NCBI RefSeq assembly: GCF_023100945.1
Contig: NZ_CP064689.1
Coordinates: 8,166,001 to 8,230,000 of the forward strand
Origin: Bradyrhizobium sp. 200
GTDB taxonomy: Bacteria; Pseudomonadota; Alphaproteobacteria; Rhizobiales; Xanthobacteraceae
Length of the DNA stretch: 64,000 nucleotides
Reading direction: 5' to 3'
Shown here piece after piece: positions 1-8,721 of the stretch. Position numbers and translations under genes: made by a program. How positions within the stretch are numbered: position 1 is the stretch's first letter; every line of letters starts with the position of its first letter. The notes under the pieces were generated by a model. That model saw only the letters and a program-made list of their open reading frames with translations, was not told where the DNA came from and searched no databases.

Positions 1-343
1 CCTTGGCTTCATCCGGTGTCTCCAGCCTGCCCGCGAGCAGCGCAACCTGAACCGCGATCATGCAGAGAAACAGAAAGTCGTAGCGCGGAAGCCACGCGCT
101 CGCCGGATAGAACCACCAGGTGGCGATCATCAGGAAAACCGCGATCCCGCCGAACAGGCTGGCCCATGCCTGCTTCACGCCGAAGCGGAGGAATTCGTAA
201 AGCGCCGACGTCCAGCGGCCCCTCGCCATGAAGCGCCCGAGCCGATGTTCGCCCGCGATGAACGGGCGAAGCGACGGCCAGATGGCGGCGGCGCTCGGCT
301 CGAATTTGGGGGTGTCGGGTGTCTGGTCAGGGAGGCGAAGCAT
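1..343 (-). CDS. DUF817 family membrane protein (3' part cut by window edge)
   Basis: The reverse strand reads from an ATG at 343 without a stop to the left edge, giving about 114 N-terminal residues (MLRLPDQTPDTPKFEP...). A charged segment is followed by two hydrophobic stretches (AWASLFGGIAVFLMIATWWF and FLFLCMIAVQVALLAG), so the product is an inner-membrane protein. The sequence looks like the DUF817 (YoaT-like) family as I remember it; its function is unknown. The C-terminal part lies outside the window. It is divergent from the small gene at 475. A second overlapping ATG at 348 is in another frame and was not used. Confidence 0.7.
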   Translation of the reverse strand, partial: MLRLPDQTPDTPKFEPSAAAIWPSLRPFIAGEHRLGRFMARGRWTSALYEFLRFGVKQAWASLFGGIAVFLMIATWWFYPASAWLPRYDFLFLCMIAVQVALLAGRLETPDEAK

Positions 344-474
344 GCCATCGAAGGTGGCGGCGGAACGCGGTGCAAGATGGGCAAATATTTGCAGATTTCG
401 CTCAGTCTCTATGCTGTTCTTGCGCAGCGCAATTTTCTTTGACAGCAACGCCTAGATCGACGACAAGGCCGCCC

Positions 475-711
475 ATGGCCAAGAAACCCGGAACCAATCC
501 CAAAGGCGAGTTTGCCTTTTTCAACGTCGTCTATGAAGACGACTCCCAGCGCTCCAACCGGCGCGTGCCCTCCGAGCTGCTCGGCGGGCTCGACGGCGAC
601 GAGCCGGCGCGCGGCTACATCATGGAGCAGGACCGCGAGATCGCCGAAAAATCCGGCCGCACGCCACTGGCGATCAAGAGCATCAGCCGGGTTGGGGCGA
701 AGAAGAAGTAG
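475..711 (+). CDS. small conserved-looking hypothetical protein
   Basis: A 78-residue, hydrophilic, Lys/Arg-rich protein starting MAKKPGTNPKGEFAFF and ending in RVGAKKK. It has no membrane segment, no cysteine motif and no domain I recognise. The ATG at 475 is preferred over longer frame extensions because the coding character begins there. It is followed directly by a palindromic repeat. Function unknown; it looks like the small cytosolic proteins annotated as hypothetical in Bradyrhizobium, but that is recollection rather than a search. Confidence 0.6.
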   Translation: MAKKPGTNPKGEFAFFNVVYEDDSQRSNRRVPSELLGGLDGDEPARGYIMEQDREIAEKSGRTPLAIKSISRVGAKKK

Positions 712-734
712 GGCTGCGCAAACAGCTCTATATG

Positions 735-848
735 CGTCATTGCGAGCGAAGCGAAGCAATCCACCTCTCCGCCTGCCGCGCTATGGATTGCTTCGTGGAG
801 CCTGTCATCCGGCGGCGCTTCGCGCCGACCGGGTGGCTCGCAATGACG
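735..848. repeat. Palindromic intergenic repeat, family A
   Basis: Begins cgtcattgcgagcgaagcga and ends with the inverse (ctcgcaatgacg), so the whole element can fold into a long hairpin. Other family A copies are at 6785, 18934 and 38275. This copy has a variant right arm (ccgaccgggtggctcgcaatg). It lies between the end of the small gene and the terminator of rpoD. Confidence 0.85.
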
Positions 849-870
849 CGCAAAAGTTGGATCAGAAACA

Positions 871-902
871 AAAACGGCGGGCCAAAGCCCGCCGTTTTCA
901 TT
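871..902 (-). terminator. Bidirectional intrinsic terminator downstream of rpoD
   Basis: Perfect 12-bp stem aaaacggcgggc / gcccgccgtttt with loop CAAA. Each strand ends the stem with a T run, so it can stop rpoD transcripts (reverse strand) and any transcript arriving from the left. A half-copy of the family B repeat (tgcccgggtcaagcccggtaa) follows at about 910-933. Confidence 0.8.
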
Positions 903-944
903 TGGATGGATGCCCGGGTCAAGCCCGGTAATGACGGGCTCGAT

Positions 945-3056
945 TTAATTGTCGAGGAACGACCGCAGCTTCCTCGACCGCGACGGATGCTTCAGCTTGC
1001 GCAGCGCCTTCGCCTCGATCTGACGAATACGTTCGCGCGTCACCGAGAACTGCTGGCCGACTTCTTCCAGCGTATGATCCGTGTTCATGCCGATGCCGAA
1101 GCGCATGCGGAGCACGCGTTCTTCGCGCGGCGTGAGCGATGCCAGAACCCGCGTGGTAGTTTCGCGCAGGTTGGACTGGATCGCCGCATCGATGGGCAGG
1201 ATCGCGTTCTTGTCCTCGATGAAATCGCCGAGGTGTGAATCTTCTTCATCGCCGACGGGCGTTTCGAGCGACAGCGGCTCTTTGGCGATCTTGAGGACCT
1301 TGCGGACCTTCTCCAGCGGCATGCCGAGCTTTTCGGCGAGCTCTTCAGGGGTCGGCTCGCGGCCGATCTCGTTGAGCATCTGGCGGCTGGTGCGCACGAT
1401 CTTGTTGATGGTCTCGATCATGTGCACGGGGATGCGGATGGTGCGCGCCTGGTCGGCGATCGAGCGCGTGATCGCCTGCCGGATCCACCACGTGGCGTAG
1501 GTCGAGAACTTGTAGCCGCGGCGGTACTCGAACTTGTCGACCGCCTTCATCAACCCGATGTTGCCTTCCTGGATCAAATCGAGGAACTGCAGGCCGCGGT
1601 TGGTGTATTTCTTGGCGATCGAGATCACGAGGCGGAGGTTGGCCTCGACCATTTCCTTCTTGGCCTGGCGCGCCTCGCGCTCGCCCTTCTGCACGCCGTG
1701 CACGATCTTGCGGAATTCGCCGATCTCCAGACCAGTGAGCGCCGCCAGCGACTGGATCTCGTGGCGCAGCTCCTTGATGCGGTCCTTCTCGTGATGGACG
1801 AAATTCTTCCAGCCTTTGGCGGAAAGTTTCGAGACACGGTTGAGCCAGCGGGGGTCGAGCTCCGAGCCCTGATAGTTGCGCAAAAAGTCTTCGCGCGCGA
1901 CGCCATGGCTGTCGCCGAGGCGCAGCAGGCGGCCTTCGAACGAGACCAGCTTCTTGTTGATGTCGTAGAGCTGCTCGACGAGCGAATCGATGCGCGCTTG
2001 ATTGAGGCGCAGCGACTTCACCTCGACGATGATCTCGTCCTTCAGCTTCTTGTACTTGCGCTCCTGCGAGGGCGAGAGCGACTCGCTCTGAAGCTGGTTG
2101 GCGATGTCCTGTTCCTGAAGACGCCGCAGCTTCTTGTATTCGGAGGCGATCTTGTCGAAGGTCTCCACCACCTTCGGCTTCAGCTCGGCCTCGATCGCGG
2201 CGAGCGACATCTGGTTTTCGAACTCGTCGTCATCCATGTCGCCTTCGGCGGCAGCTTCCGCCGGATCCTTCTCTTCCGTGTCGGCATCGCCCGCAGGCGT
2301 TGCGCGGAACGGGGTCGGCGACGGCGGGGCAGCAGGCGGCGCGACATGCGCGGGCGCGGCCTCGCCATTGGCGGCCTGGCCGTCGGCGGCGGGGCCGGCG
2401 ATCATCGCCGGGTTCATGTTGTTCTTGGCGTCGGGGCCGGCATAGGTGGCTTCGAGATCGATGATGTCGCGAAGGAAGATCTTTCCTTCGTTGAGTTCAT
2501 CGCGCCAGATGATGATGGCCTGGAAGGTCAGCGGGCTTTCGCACAGACCCGCGATCATCGCCTCGCGGCCGGCCTCGATGCGTTTTGCGATCGCGATTTC
2601 GCCTTCGCGCGACAGCAATTCCACCGTGCCCATCTCGCGCAGATACATGCGGACGGGATCGTCGGTGCGCTCGCCGGGCTCGGACTTCTTTACTTCCGTG
2701 ACGGCCTTCTGCGTGACCTCGACAAGCTCGTTGTCGGTGTCGTCGTCGGCCTCTTCCTTTTCTTCCTCGCTGTCGGCCTCTTCGGCTTCGGACACGTTGA
2801 TGCCCATGTCCGAGAGCATCGACATGATGTCCTCGATCTGTTCGGGCGAGGTGGTGTCGGAGGGCAGCACTTCGTTGAGCTGATCGAAGGTCACGAAGCC
2901 ACGCTTCTTGGCCTGCTTGATCATCTTCTTGACCGCGGCATCCGTCAGGTCGAGCAACGGCGACGGCGCGTCGGCAGAATCCTTCTCAGGGGCGTCCGCT
3001 GCCTTGTCGTCTTTTTCTTTGTCCTTAACCTGCAGCGTCTTTGCCTTGGTGGCCAT
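945..3056 (-). CDS. rpoD: RNA polymerase primary sigma factor RpoD (sigma-70)
   Basis: 703 residues. It directs RNA polymerase core to housekeeping promoters. Visible parts in order: an N-terminal region 1.1 preceded by a Lys/Asp-rich leader; an acidic stretch; region 1.2 ([22 protein letters not shown]); a non-conserved spacer with an Ala/Pro-rich insert around residues 220-270; region 2 with the -10-melting helix ([20 protein letters not shown]); region 3; and C-terminal region 4 with the -35 helix-turn-helix ([20 protein letters not shown]) ending RSFLDN. Length and order match alphaproteobacterial RpoD. It lies downstream of dnaG on the same strand, the classical macromolecular-synthesis order without rpsU. 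A gap of almost 400 bp suggests it also has its own promoter. Confidence 0.97.
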   Translation of the reverse strand: MATKAKTLQVKDKEKDDKAADAPEKDSADAPSPLLDLTDAAVKKMIKQAKKRGFVTFDQLNEVLPSDTTSPEQIEDIMSMLSDMGINVSEAEEADSEEEKEEADDDTDNELVEVTQKAVTEVKKSEPGERTDDPVRMYLREMGTVELLSREGEIAIAKRIEAGREAMIAGLCESPLTFQAIIIWRDELNEGKIFLRDIIDLEATYAGPDAKNNMNPAMIAGPAADGQAANGEAAPAHVAPPAAPPSPTPFRATPAGDADTEEKDPAEAAAEGDMDDDEFENQMSLAAIEAELKPKVVETFDKIASEYKKLRRLQEQDIANQLQSESLSPSQERKYKKLKDEIIVEVKSLRLNQARIDSLVEQLYDINKKLVSFEGRLLRLGDSHGVAREDFLRNYQGSELDPRWLNRVSKLSAKGWKNFVHHEKDRIKELRHEIQSLAALTGLEIGEFRKIVHGVQKGEREARQAKKEMVEANLRLVISIAKKYTNRGLQFLDLIQEGNIGLMKAVDKFEYRRGYKFSTYATWWIRQAITRSIADQARTIRIPVHMIETINKIVRTSRQMLNEIGREPTPEELAEKLGMPLEKVRKVLKIAKEPLSLETPVGDEEDSHLGDFIEDKNAILPIDAAIQSNLRETTTRVLASLTPREERVLRMRFGIGMNTDHTLEEVGQQFSVTRERIRQIEAKALRKLKHPSRSRKLRSFLDN

Positions 3057-3449
3057 TCATCAAGCTCCCGAAACGCGCTCGTGCGTGATGGCGCCAAACG
3101 CCATACGCCTCTGAATTACTGAAGTCGTCAGCAGGATGTCTTTTGTTTGAAAAGCCAACCCGCTAGATCCTTGCTTTGCGCGTGATCGTTTCGGAAAACC
3201 GGATAGCCACTTTTCCGGATCACGCTCGTGCCCCTGAGTATTCCGCATGCACACGACGCGGAAGGGGCGGCGCAGACATCGCCACCCCTTTAACCCGCCA
3301 TCGCCGGTGTTATGCCAATAGCCCTTCGGCGCCGTTAAAGTAACCTTCGGACTATTAAGCTTCGCTTAACCCTGTTTTTGCCGCCAAACCATGGATTTGG
3401 CGAGTCTTTTTGCGGGCACGGCCGCCGCCGTCCGCATCATTTTTTTATT
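3057..3449. other. dnaG-rpoD intergenic region with a family F repeat
   Basis: No gene is seen here. Positions 3181-3230 carry a diverged copy of the palindrome gatccggaaaagtgg...ccggttttccgaa (family F; the best copy is at 21931). The rest is AT-richer than its surroundings, including an A/T run near 3439-3450 just after the dnaG stop, and probably holds the rpoD promoter on the reverse strand. I could not fix a -35/-10 pair with confidence. Confidence 0.5.
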
Positions 3450-5474
3450 TCACACGCTCTTCCGGAACCGGCCCGAAAGCTCGCCAAAACCCTCGATCAG
3501 GGCTTCCGTGCCGTCGAGCGACTCGAGCCGGGCGCTCACGTCCTTCAGCCATGCCAGATGGGCCTCACTTGGCTCATCGCCTAGCGCCAGCTCGGCATCC
3601 TTCTTCTCCCTAAGTAGGGCGTGCGTTTTCTGATGCAAGACAACAAGTTGCTGCCAGGTGGCCAAAACGTCCTCCCGCGCCGCGCCGGGCTTCGCGCCCC
3701 ACACCGCCGCGGTCGTGATCGCCCGCTCAACCCTTTGAAGAACCTCGTTTAATCCGCGCGCTTCGAGATCGGCGCGCATCTTCTCGGCCTGCTCCTCGAC
3801 ATCAGGAGAATGGTGATGGTCGTTGGCGAAGGCCGCGATAATACCGGCGCGGAGCTTGTTGGCCTCGGGGTGTGCCAGTTCCAGCGCGGCCACTTCCTCC
3901 AGATGGTCGTGCAATAACCAAGGGTGGTTAATCAGGGATTGCAGGATCAGCGCCTCGCGGCGGGACATGGCGCTGCGCTGTCCGCGCATGATCGGGCTGG
4001 TCGCAAGCTGGGGGCTCGCCGCCTGGTAGGGTCCCGGGGAGATCGCCGGGACGCCGCCCGCCCCCGGTCCGCGGCCGCCGCGGGGGGCGAATCGGCCGGC
4101 CGGGCCTCCTCCGCGCGGGGCAAACGGGCGGGGTGATTCGCCCCGCCGGCCCGCGAAGCCGCCTTGACCGAAGCCGCCCTGACCATAGCCGCCGCGCCCG
4201 GCGTCCGGGGCAAAGGTGCGTTGCAGGCGCTGGGCGAGATCCTGCCGATAGTAGCGGCGCACGACCTCGTCGCGGATGCCGTTAGAGAGTTCGTTGATGC
4301 GCGCTTCAAGCGCGGCGCGCCGTTCGGGCGTGGCGAAGCTGCCGCCCTCGATCTCGCGCGACCAGATCATGTCGGCGAGCCCGCGCGCGGCCGAAATAAC
4401 TTCCTCGATCGCGACACGGCCGCCGGAGCGCGCGAGGTCGTCGGGGTCCTGCCCCTCCGGCAACAACGCAAAGCGCAGGCTTTTTCCCGGCAGCAGATTT
4501 GGCATCGCAAGATCAGCAGCGCGATAGGCGGCCTTCTGCCCGGCGCGGTCGCCGTCGAAACACAGGATCGGCTCGTCCGCCATCTTCCAGAGCAGCGCGA
4601 GTTGGTTTTCGGTCAGCGCCGTGCCGAGCGGCGCGACGGCGCCGCCAAAGCCCGCGGTTACCATGGCGATGACGTCGACATAGCCTTCGACCACGATCAG
4701 CGGCGAGCCGTTATGCGTCGCCTGCCGCGCGGTTGCGAGGTTGTAGAGATTGTCGCCCTTGTGAAACAGCGGCGTTTCCGGCGAGTTCAGATATTTTGCG
4801 GGAACGTCCTTTTCCAGCGCGCGGCCGCCAAAGGCGATGACGCGGCCTCTGGCATCGGTGATCGGAAACATCACGCGGTCGCGGAAGCGATCGAAGGGAA
4901 CGGGCTTGTCCTCGCCCGCCACAAGCAGGCCGGCTTCCACCATATCGTCGGTCGAAATGCCCTGCGCGCCGAGATGCTCCTTCAGCGCAAACCGATCCGG
5001 CGGCGCATAGCCCAAGCGAAACTGGAGCTGCGTCGCCGGCGTAATGCCGCGGTCGCCGAGATAGCCGCGCGCCTTGGCGCCGTTGCGCGAGGCCAGCGTG
5101 TCGGCAAAGAATTTTGCCGCGAGCTCCATCACGTCATGCAGCGTCTTGCGGCGCTGCTCGTGCCGCGCGGCGTCCGGAGTGGCCGCCGGCAGCGCCATGC
5201 CGGCCATCGCGGCGAGGCGCTCGACAGCTTCCGTGAAGCCGACGCCCTCGGTCTCGATCAGGAACGAGATGATGTCGCCATGCTTGCCGGAGGAGAAGTC
5301 GTGATAAAAGCCCTTCTGGTCGTTGACCGTGAAGGAGGGCGACTTCTCCTGCTGGAACGGCGACAGCCCCTTAAACTCCCGTCCCGCCTTCTTCAACTTG
5401 ACGCGGCGGCCCACGACTTCCGAAACCGGAAGCCGGGCGCGCAGTTCGTCGAGAAATTGGGGCGTGAAGCGCAT
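3450..5474 (-). CDS. dnaG: DNA primase DnaG
   Basis: 674 residues. It synthesises RNA primers for lagging-strand replication. The order is an N-terminal CHC2-type region (about 1-100), the catalytic TOPRIM core (PLIVVEGYVDVIAM with the nucleotide/metal-binding acidic residues, then EPILCFDGDRAGQKAA), a long Gly/Arg-rich linker (about residues 425-490) and a C-terminal helicase-binding domain. Oddity: all four zinc ligands of the CHC2 finger are replaced (Ser38, Gln41, Asp59, Ser62), although the surrounding fold (EKSPSFTV, FYHDFSSGKHGD) is kept. I recall similar losses in related alphaproteobacteria, so this is probably a lineage trait and not a mutation. The repetitive linker (GQGGFGQGGF) is also unusual. 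rpoD follows. Confidence 0.97.
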   Translation of the reverse strand: MRFTPQFLDELRARLPVSEVVGRRVKLKKAGREFKGLSPFQQEKSPSFTVNDQKGFYHDFSSGKHGDIISFLIETEGVGFTEAVERLAAMAGMALPAATPDAARHEQRRKTLHDVMELAAKFFADTLASRNGAKARGYLGDRGITPATQLQFRLGYAPPDRFALKEHLGAQGISTDDMVEAGLLVAGEDKPVPFDRFRDRVMFPITDARGRVIAFGGRALEKDVPAKYLNSPETPLFHKGDNLYNLATARQATHNGSPLIVVEGYVDVIAMVTAGFGGAVAPLGTALTENQLALLWKMADEPILCFDGDRAGQKAAYRAADLAMPNLLPGKSLRFALLPEGQDPDDLARSGGRVAIEEVISAARGLADMIWSREIEGGSFATPERRAALEARINELSNGIRDEVVRRYYRQDLAQRLQRTFAPDAGRGGYGQGGFGQGGFAGRRGESPRPFAPRGGGPAGRFAPRGGRGPGAGGVPAISPGPYQAASPQLATSPIMRGQRSAMSRREALILQSLINHPWLLHDHLEEVAALELAHPEANKLRAGIIAAFANDHHHSPDVEEQAEKMRADLEARGLNEVLQRVERAITTAAVWGAKPGAAREDVLATWQQLVVLHQKTHALLREKKDAELALGDEPSEAHLAWLKDVSARLESLDGTEALIEGFGELSGRFRKSV

Positions 5475-5590
5475 GGGTTAAGTTTTGCCTAAGTCGCGGG
5501 CGGTTGCGAACCGATCATGGATATAGGGATGGTCGCCCAGAAAACGAAGTTAATTGGGCTTCTCGCCGCTATTCACAGGGAGGCTCCCCT

Positions 5591-5697
5591 CGTCATTCCG
5601 GGGCGCGCGGAGCGCGAGCCCGGAATCCATTCTTCCGCCAAGTGATGCGGCCCGATGGATTCCGGGCCTGCGCCAAGAGGCGCATCCCGGAATGACG
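5591..5697. repeat. Palindromic intergenic repeat, family C
   Basis: Starts cgtcattccggggcgcgcgg and ends with the inverse cgcatcccggaatgacg, with an inner pair of shorter arms around ggaatccat/atggattcc. A second copy lies at 33427-33507. It occupies the space between dnaG and the chlorite dismutase gene. Confidence 0.85.
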
Positions 5698-5744
5698 GCA
5701 AGAGGAGCCTTGAATCCCCGCCGGTTCCGGGCTTCCATAGCCGT

Positions 5745-6311
5745 ATGTTCACGGTGTTCCGGGGCGGCCAGAGCGGGGCTTGGCGGGTGACGCGGTTCGC
5801 GCCGGTGAAGGGCGCATCGCTTTCGCCGACGCCTTCGATGTCGGTCGTGCATTCGCTGACGATCGCGCTGCCGATCCTGCCCTCGTCTACCTCCTGGCGG
5901 CTCGCCGGCGTCAAAAGCCATGTGCGCTATGTCGAGCGCGCCGAAAAGGAACAACTCGCCGCCGTGCAGGCCGAACTCGGCCGTCCCGAAGCCACCTGCG
6001 CGGCCCTGATCCCGATCAAGAAATCGGCGGCGTGGTGGGAGCTGACGCAGGAGGAGCGGCGGCAGATCTTCGAGGATCGATCGCACCACATCGCTGGCAG
6101 CCTGAAATACCTGCCTGCGGTGGCCCGGCAGCTCTATCACAGCCGCGATCTCGGCGAGCCCTTCGACTTCCTGACGTGGTTCGAATACGCGCCCACCGAT
6201 ACGGACGGGTTCGAGGAGCTGGTCCGCACGCTGCGCGCCACCGAGGAATGGCGCTATGTCGAGCGCGAGGTGGATATCCGCATGGAGCGCGAGCGGCTGG
6301 ATGCGGGTTAG
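5745..6311 (+). CDS. cld: Short chlorite dismutase family heme protein
   Basis: 188 residues. Chlorite dismutases convert chlorite to chloride and dioxygen. The sequence closely follows, from memory, the short dimeric enzyme of Nitrobacter winogradskyi: RYVERAEK, ALIPIKKSAAWWELTQEERR, IFEDRSHHIAGSLKYLPAVA, RQLYHSRDLGEPFDFLTWFE, EEWRYVEREVDIR. The proximal heme histidine is His114 or His115, and the distal catalytic arginine corresponds to Arg128 in ARQLYH. Keeping that Arg argues for true chlorite dismutase rather than HemQ-type coproheme decarboxylase, which lacks it. No signal peptide is visible, so it is probably cytoplasmic. The ATG at 5745 gives the family length; the reading frame is open further upstream through the repeat. 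No chlorate or perchlorate reductase is nearby. Confidence 0.85.
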   Translation: MFTVFRGGQSGAWRVTRFAPVKGASLSPTPSMSVVHSLTIALPILPSSTSWRLAGVKSHVRYVERAEKEQLAAVQAELGRPEATCAALIPIKKSAAWWELTQEERRQIFEDRSHHIAGSLKYLPAVARQLYHSRDLGEPFDFLTWFEYAPTDTDGFEELVRTLRATEEWRYVEREVDIRMERERLDAG

Positions 6312-6319
6312 AGTTTTTG

Positions 6320-6374
6320 TTTTGACGCGTTTTCTTGACGCGAACCGGTCCCCACTTCGCTTGAAAACGCTTTA
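6320..6374. repeat. Intergenic palindrome, family G
   Basis: gacgcgttttcttgacgcga ... cgcttgaaaacgct: inverted arms acgcgttttc / gaaaacgct around an accggtccc core. It overlaps by a few bases the end of the following gene. I recall this motif as dispersed in Bradyrhizobium genomes; only one copy is in this window. Confidence 0.6.
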
Positions 6375-6770
6375 GTTCTCCAGAAACTTGCCCGAGGCGA
6401 TCTGTGGCAGGCCGGTGACGGGCCAGTTGTAGACATAGGTCCACGCCTCGCCTGCGGTGCCGTCCTCATGCGTTACCTGCAGCATCCGCCGGACATACTC
6501 CGTCGGCTCCGGAAAGCCCGTGCCGCAGGCTTCATACATGTCGAACTCGCCGAGCAGCGCGTCGCGGTCGCGCAGGCGGTACAATTCGCCGAACACGACG
6601 TCGCCGGCGTCATCCGACAGCACCAGCCCCGGATAATGCTTGATGAGATAGAGCCGGCCGCGGCAGGTGGCGGCGCCCAGAAAATCCGCGCTGCGCGACA
6701 AAAGCTGCGCCATCGGATGGTCGAAGCCGCGCATCAGCGTGCCGTAGACGAAGAGACGATCTGAAATCAT
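6372..6770 (-). CDS. AIG2/gamma-glutamylcyclotransferase-like protein
   Basis: 132 residues. The N-terminal motif VYGTLMRG (residues 8-15) is the substrate-binding signature of the GGCT/AIG2-like fold, and VFGELYRL plus DMYEAC follow in the expected places, with the first glutamate a candidate catalytic residue. Family members cyclise gamma-glutamyl amines or remove gamma-glutamyl groups, but substrates differ widely, so the exact reaction is open. It is a stand-alone gene. A repeat flanks each side. Confidence 0.8.
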   Translation of the reverse strand: MISDRLFVYGTLMRGFDHPMAQLLSRSADFLGAATCRGRLYLIKHYPGLVLSDDAGDVVFGELYRLRDRDALLGEFDMYEACGTGFPEPTEYVRRMLQVTHEDGTAGEAWTYVYNWPVTGLPQIASGKFLEN

Positions 6771-6784
6771 GGGTGTTTCTTACA

Positions 6785-6883
6785 CGTCATTGCGAGCGAA
6801 GCGAAGCAATCCATGTCTCCGCTTGCGGCACTATGGATTGCTTCGCTTCGCTCGCAATGACGGAGCCCGGCTCGCAATGACGG
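6785..6883. repeat. Palindromic intergenic repeat, family A
   Basis: Nearly perfect hairpin cgtcattgcgagcgaagcga ... tcgcttcgctcgcaatgacg (6785-6862), followed by a short duplicated right end (ggctcgcaatgacgg, to about 6883). It sits between two reverse-strand genes. Confidence 0.88.
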
Positions 6884-6892
6884 AGTGCGACG

Positions 6893-7705
6893 TCAAGCCG
6901 CCACCACCTCGTCGCTGATGACGAAAAACTTCACCAGATCCATCCGCCCAAAGTTCGTGGTCAATGCCACGTCGGCGGCATCGCGGCCGGTGCCCATCAG
7001 GATACGGCCAGCCCGGGGGACGTTGTGGCGGGCGTCAAACGTGTACCACTGGCCGGACAGATAGGCCTGGAACCAACCGGAGAAATCCATCGGTGCGGGA
7101 TCGCGGGGCACGCCGATATCGCCGAGATAGCCGGTGCAGTAGCGCGCCGGGATGTTCATGCAGCGGCAGAAGGTCAGCGCCAGATGCGCAAAGTCGCGAC
7201 AGACGCCGGCGCGCTGCTCGTAGACGTCGTGCGCCGACTTCATGTGATGGGCGTGCTCATAGCCGAAGGTGACGTGGTTATGAACGAAATCGACGATCGC
7301 CTGCACCCGCGCCCAGCCCTGCGGCGCGTTGCCGAACAAGGACCAGGCGATGTCGGTAAGCTTGTCGGTCTCGCAGTAGCGGCTCGGCATCAAATACTGC
7401 AGCACGTCGTCAGGCAATTGATCGATCGGCAATTGCTGTGCAGTCGGCATGACTACGTCGGGCAAACCGGAATCGCGCACCAGCGCTTCGCCCCGCAGCG
7501 TGACGCCGCCGGCCGGCGCGACGAGACGGCCGCAGACATTGCCAAAGCCGTCGCGGTAGAAGCCGATCGGCACGTCGGGCTCGGCTGTGATCCGCTCGGT
7601 GCCGACGATGTCGGAAAAGCGCGACGGATGGATCGAGAGCATGATCACCATCGGCGTCGGCTGCGCGGCCGCATAGGAAATCTCGAAGCCGACCTTGATC
7701 TCCAT
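6893..7705 (-). CDS. Transglutaminase-like protein (second of pair)
   Basis: 270 residues from ATG at 7705, two bases after the stop of the upstream gene, so the two are co-translated. It has an N-terminal beta domain and a transglutaminase core: the cysteine lies in RAGVCRDFAHL and the aspartate in WYTFDARHN. The position where many transglutaminases have the catalytic histidine reads MDFSGWFQAY, so the usual HAW is SGW. This suggests either an altered peptidase/amidase or an inactive partner; some bacterial relatives in memory share it. No signal peptide. Probable role: cysteine peptidase-like enzyme acting with its neighbour. A longer reading that starts inside the upstream gene was discarded as an out-of-frame artefact. 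Confidence 0.85.
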   Translation of the reverse strand: MEIKVGFEISYAAAQPTPMVIMLSIHPSRFSDIVGTERITAEPDVPIGFYRDGFGNVCGRLVAPAGGVTLRGEALVRDSGLPDVVMPTAQQLPIDQLPDDVLQYLMPSRYCETDKLTDIAWSLFGNAPQGWARVQAIVDFVHNHVTFGYEHAHHMKSAHDVYEQRAGVCRDFAHLALTFCRCMNIPARYCTGYLGDIGVPRDPAPMDFSGWFQAYLSGQWYTFDARHNVPRAGRILMGTGRDAADVALTTNFGRMDLVKFFVISDEVVAA

Positions 7706-7707
7706 GA

Positions 7708-8625
7708 TCAGACTTTCTCCGCCTGCGGCGCTTCGCGTTGCTCGTCGCCTTCCGAGACGACGTCGATATGAACCTCCATGCCGGCGAATGCGTCGGGCGA
7801 ACCGAGATAGCTGCCGTGCAGCGGGATCGCCTGACGCGGATCGCGCGCCACCGCCACCCGAATGAGATCGCGCGTGCCGACGATGCCGTTGGTCGGATCG
7901 AACTCGATCCACCCCGCGCTCGGCAAATAGACTTGCACCCAGGCATGGGTCGAGCCGCCGCCGACATAGCCATGCGCGCGATCGCCGGGAATGAAGACAT
8001 AGCCGGAGACGAAGCGCGCGGCGATGCCGAGCCGGCGCAGCGCCTCGATCATGAACAGCGCATAGTCGCGGCAGGTGCCCGAACCGGTCTGCAGCGTGTC
8101 TAGCGGATGCTGGGTGCCCTGCTCGTACCGCTTGCGATAGGTGAACGCTTCGCGGATGCCATGCGTCATGCAGCTCAGGATCTTGAAGGTCGGCGTCGGC
8201 CCCTCGGCGTCGAGAAATCTTCGCGCCCAGGCCGACAGCTCGCCATTGGGATCGCCATATTGCGGCGTCACGTATTGCGAGAGGTCTGAAAACTCCTCGT
8301 CGTCGTAGAGGAACGGATAAAAGTAGGCCGGATCGTCCGGCGTCAGCGCGAACTCGTCCGCCGGATTGTGCTCGACGGTGGCGGTCGCCGTGAACGACAA
8401 GGTGTCGGCGCGCTCGTCGAAGGTCGCGATCGCCACGGTGTTGCCGAACACGTCGTGGATCCAGCGGAGCTGCATCGGCTTCGGTTCGATCTCGAGGTGG
8501 CTGGCGCGTATCCTCAAGTCGTGGCCCGGCAGCGGGCGCAGCATGATGCGGTGCTCGCCGAACGCGACGGGACGGCTGTAGCGATAAACGGTCTTGTGGT
8601 TGATGGTCAGGAGCGGCATCGTCAA
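7708..8625 (-). CDS. Transglutaminase family protein with N-terminal beta domain (first of pair)
   Basis: 305 residues. The N-terminal beta domain (HKTVYRYSRPVAFGEHRIML) precedes a transglutaminase core with a full catalytic triad: Cys in GSGTCRDYA, His in STHAWVQVY, Asp in FDPTNG. Such proteins are typically cysteine peptidases or peptide cross-linking/hydrolysing enzymes with unknown natural substrates. It is first in a tight two-gene operon with the gene ending at 6893 and diverges from an N-formylglutamate amidohydrolase across about 96 bp. Confidence 0.9.
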   Translation of the reverse strand: MTMPLLTINHKTVYRYSRPVAFGEHRIMLRPLPGHDLRIRASHLEIEPKPMQLRWIHDVFGNTVAIATFDERADTLSFTATATVEHNPADEFALTPDDPAYFYPFLYDDEEFSDLSQYVTPQYGDPNGELSAWARRFLDAEGPTPTFKILSCMTHGIREAFTYRKRYEQGTQHPLDTLQTGSGTCRDYALFMIEALRRLGIAARFVSGYVFIPGDRAHGYVGGGSTHAWVQVYLPSAGWIEFDPTNGIVGTRDLIRVAVARDPRQAIPLHGSYLGSPDAFAGMEVHIDVVSEGDEQREAPQAEKV

Positions 8626-8721
8626 ACAATCATCGATTCTGGTACAACTAATCTAGGCCAAATCCTGCTCAATTGTAGATCGGGGTGCCGCTTCGATAGG
8701 CACATCGTTAAGGAAAATGCT

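Noticed and set aside
1422..3122. Long open frame opposite rpoD
   Set aside because: Shadow of a GC-rich gene; no domain, His/Arg/Leu-rich composition.
6893..8629. A 578-residue reverse-strand frame covering both transglutaminase genes
   Set aside because: Its first half is an Arg/Ala-rich shadow of the true first gene; only the second half from 7705 is real.
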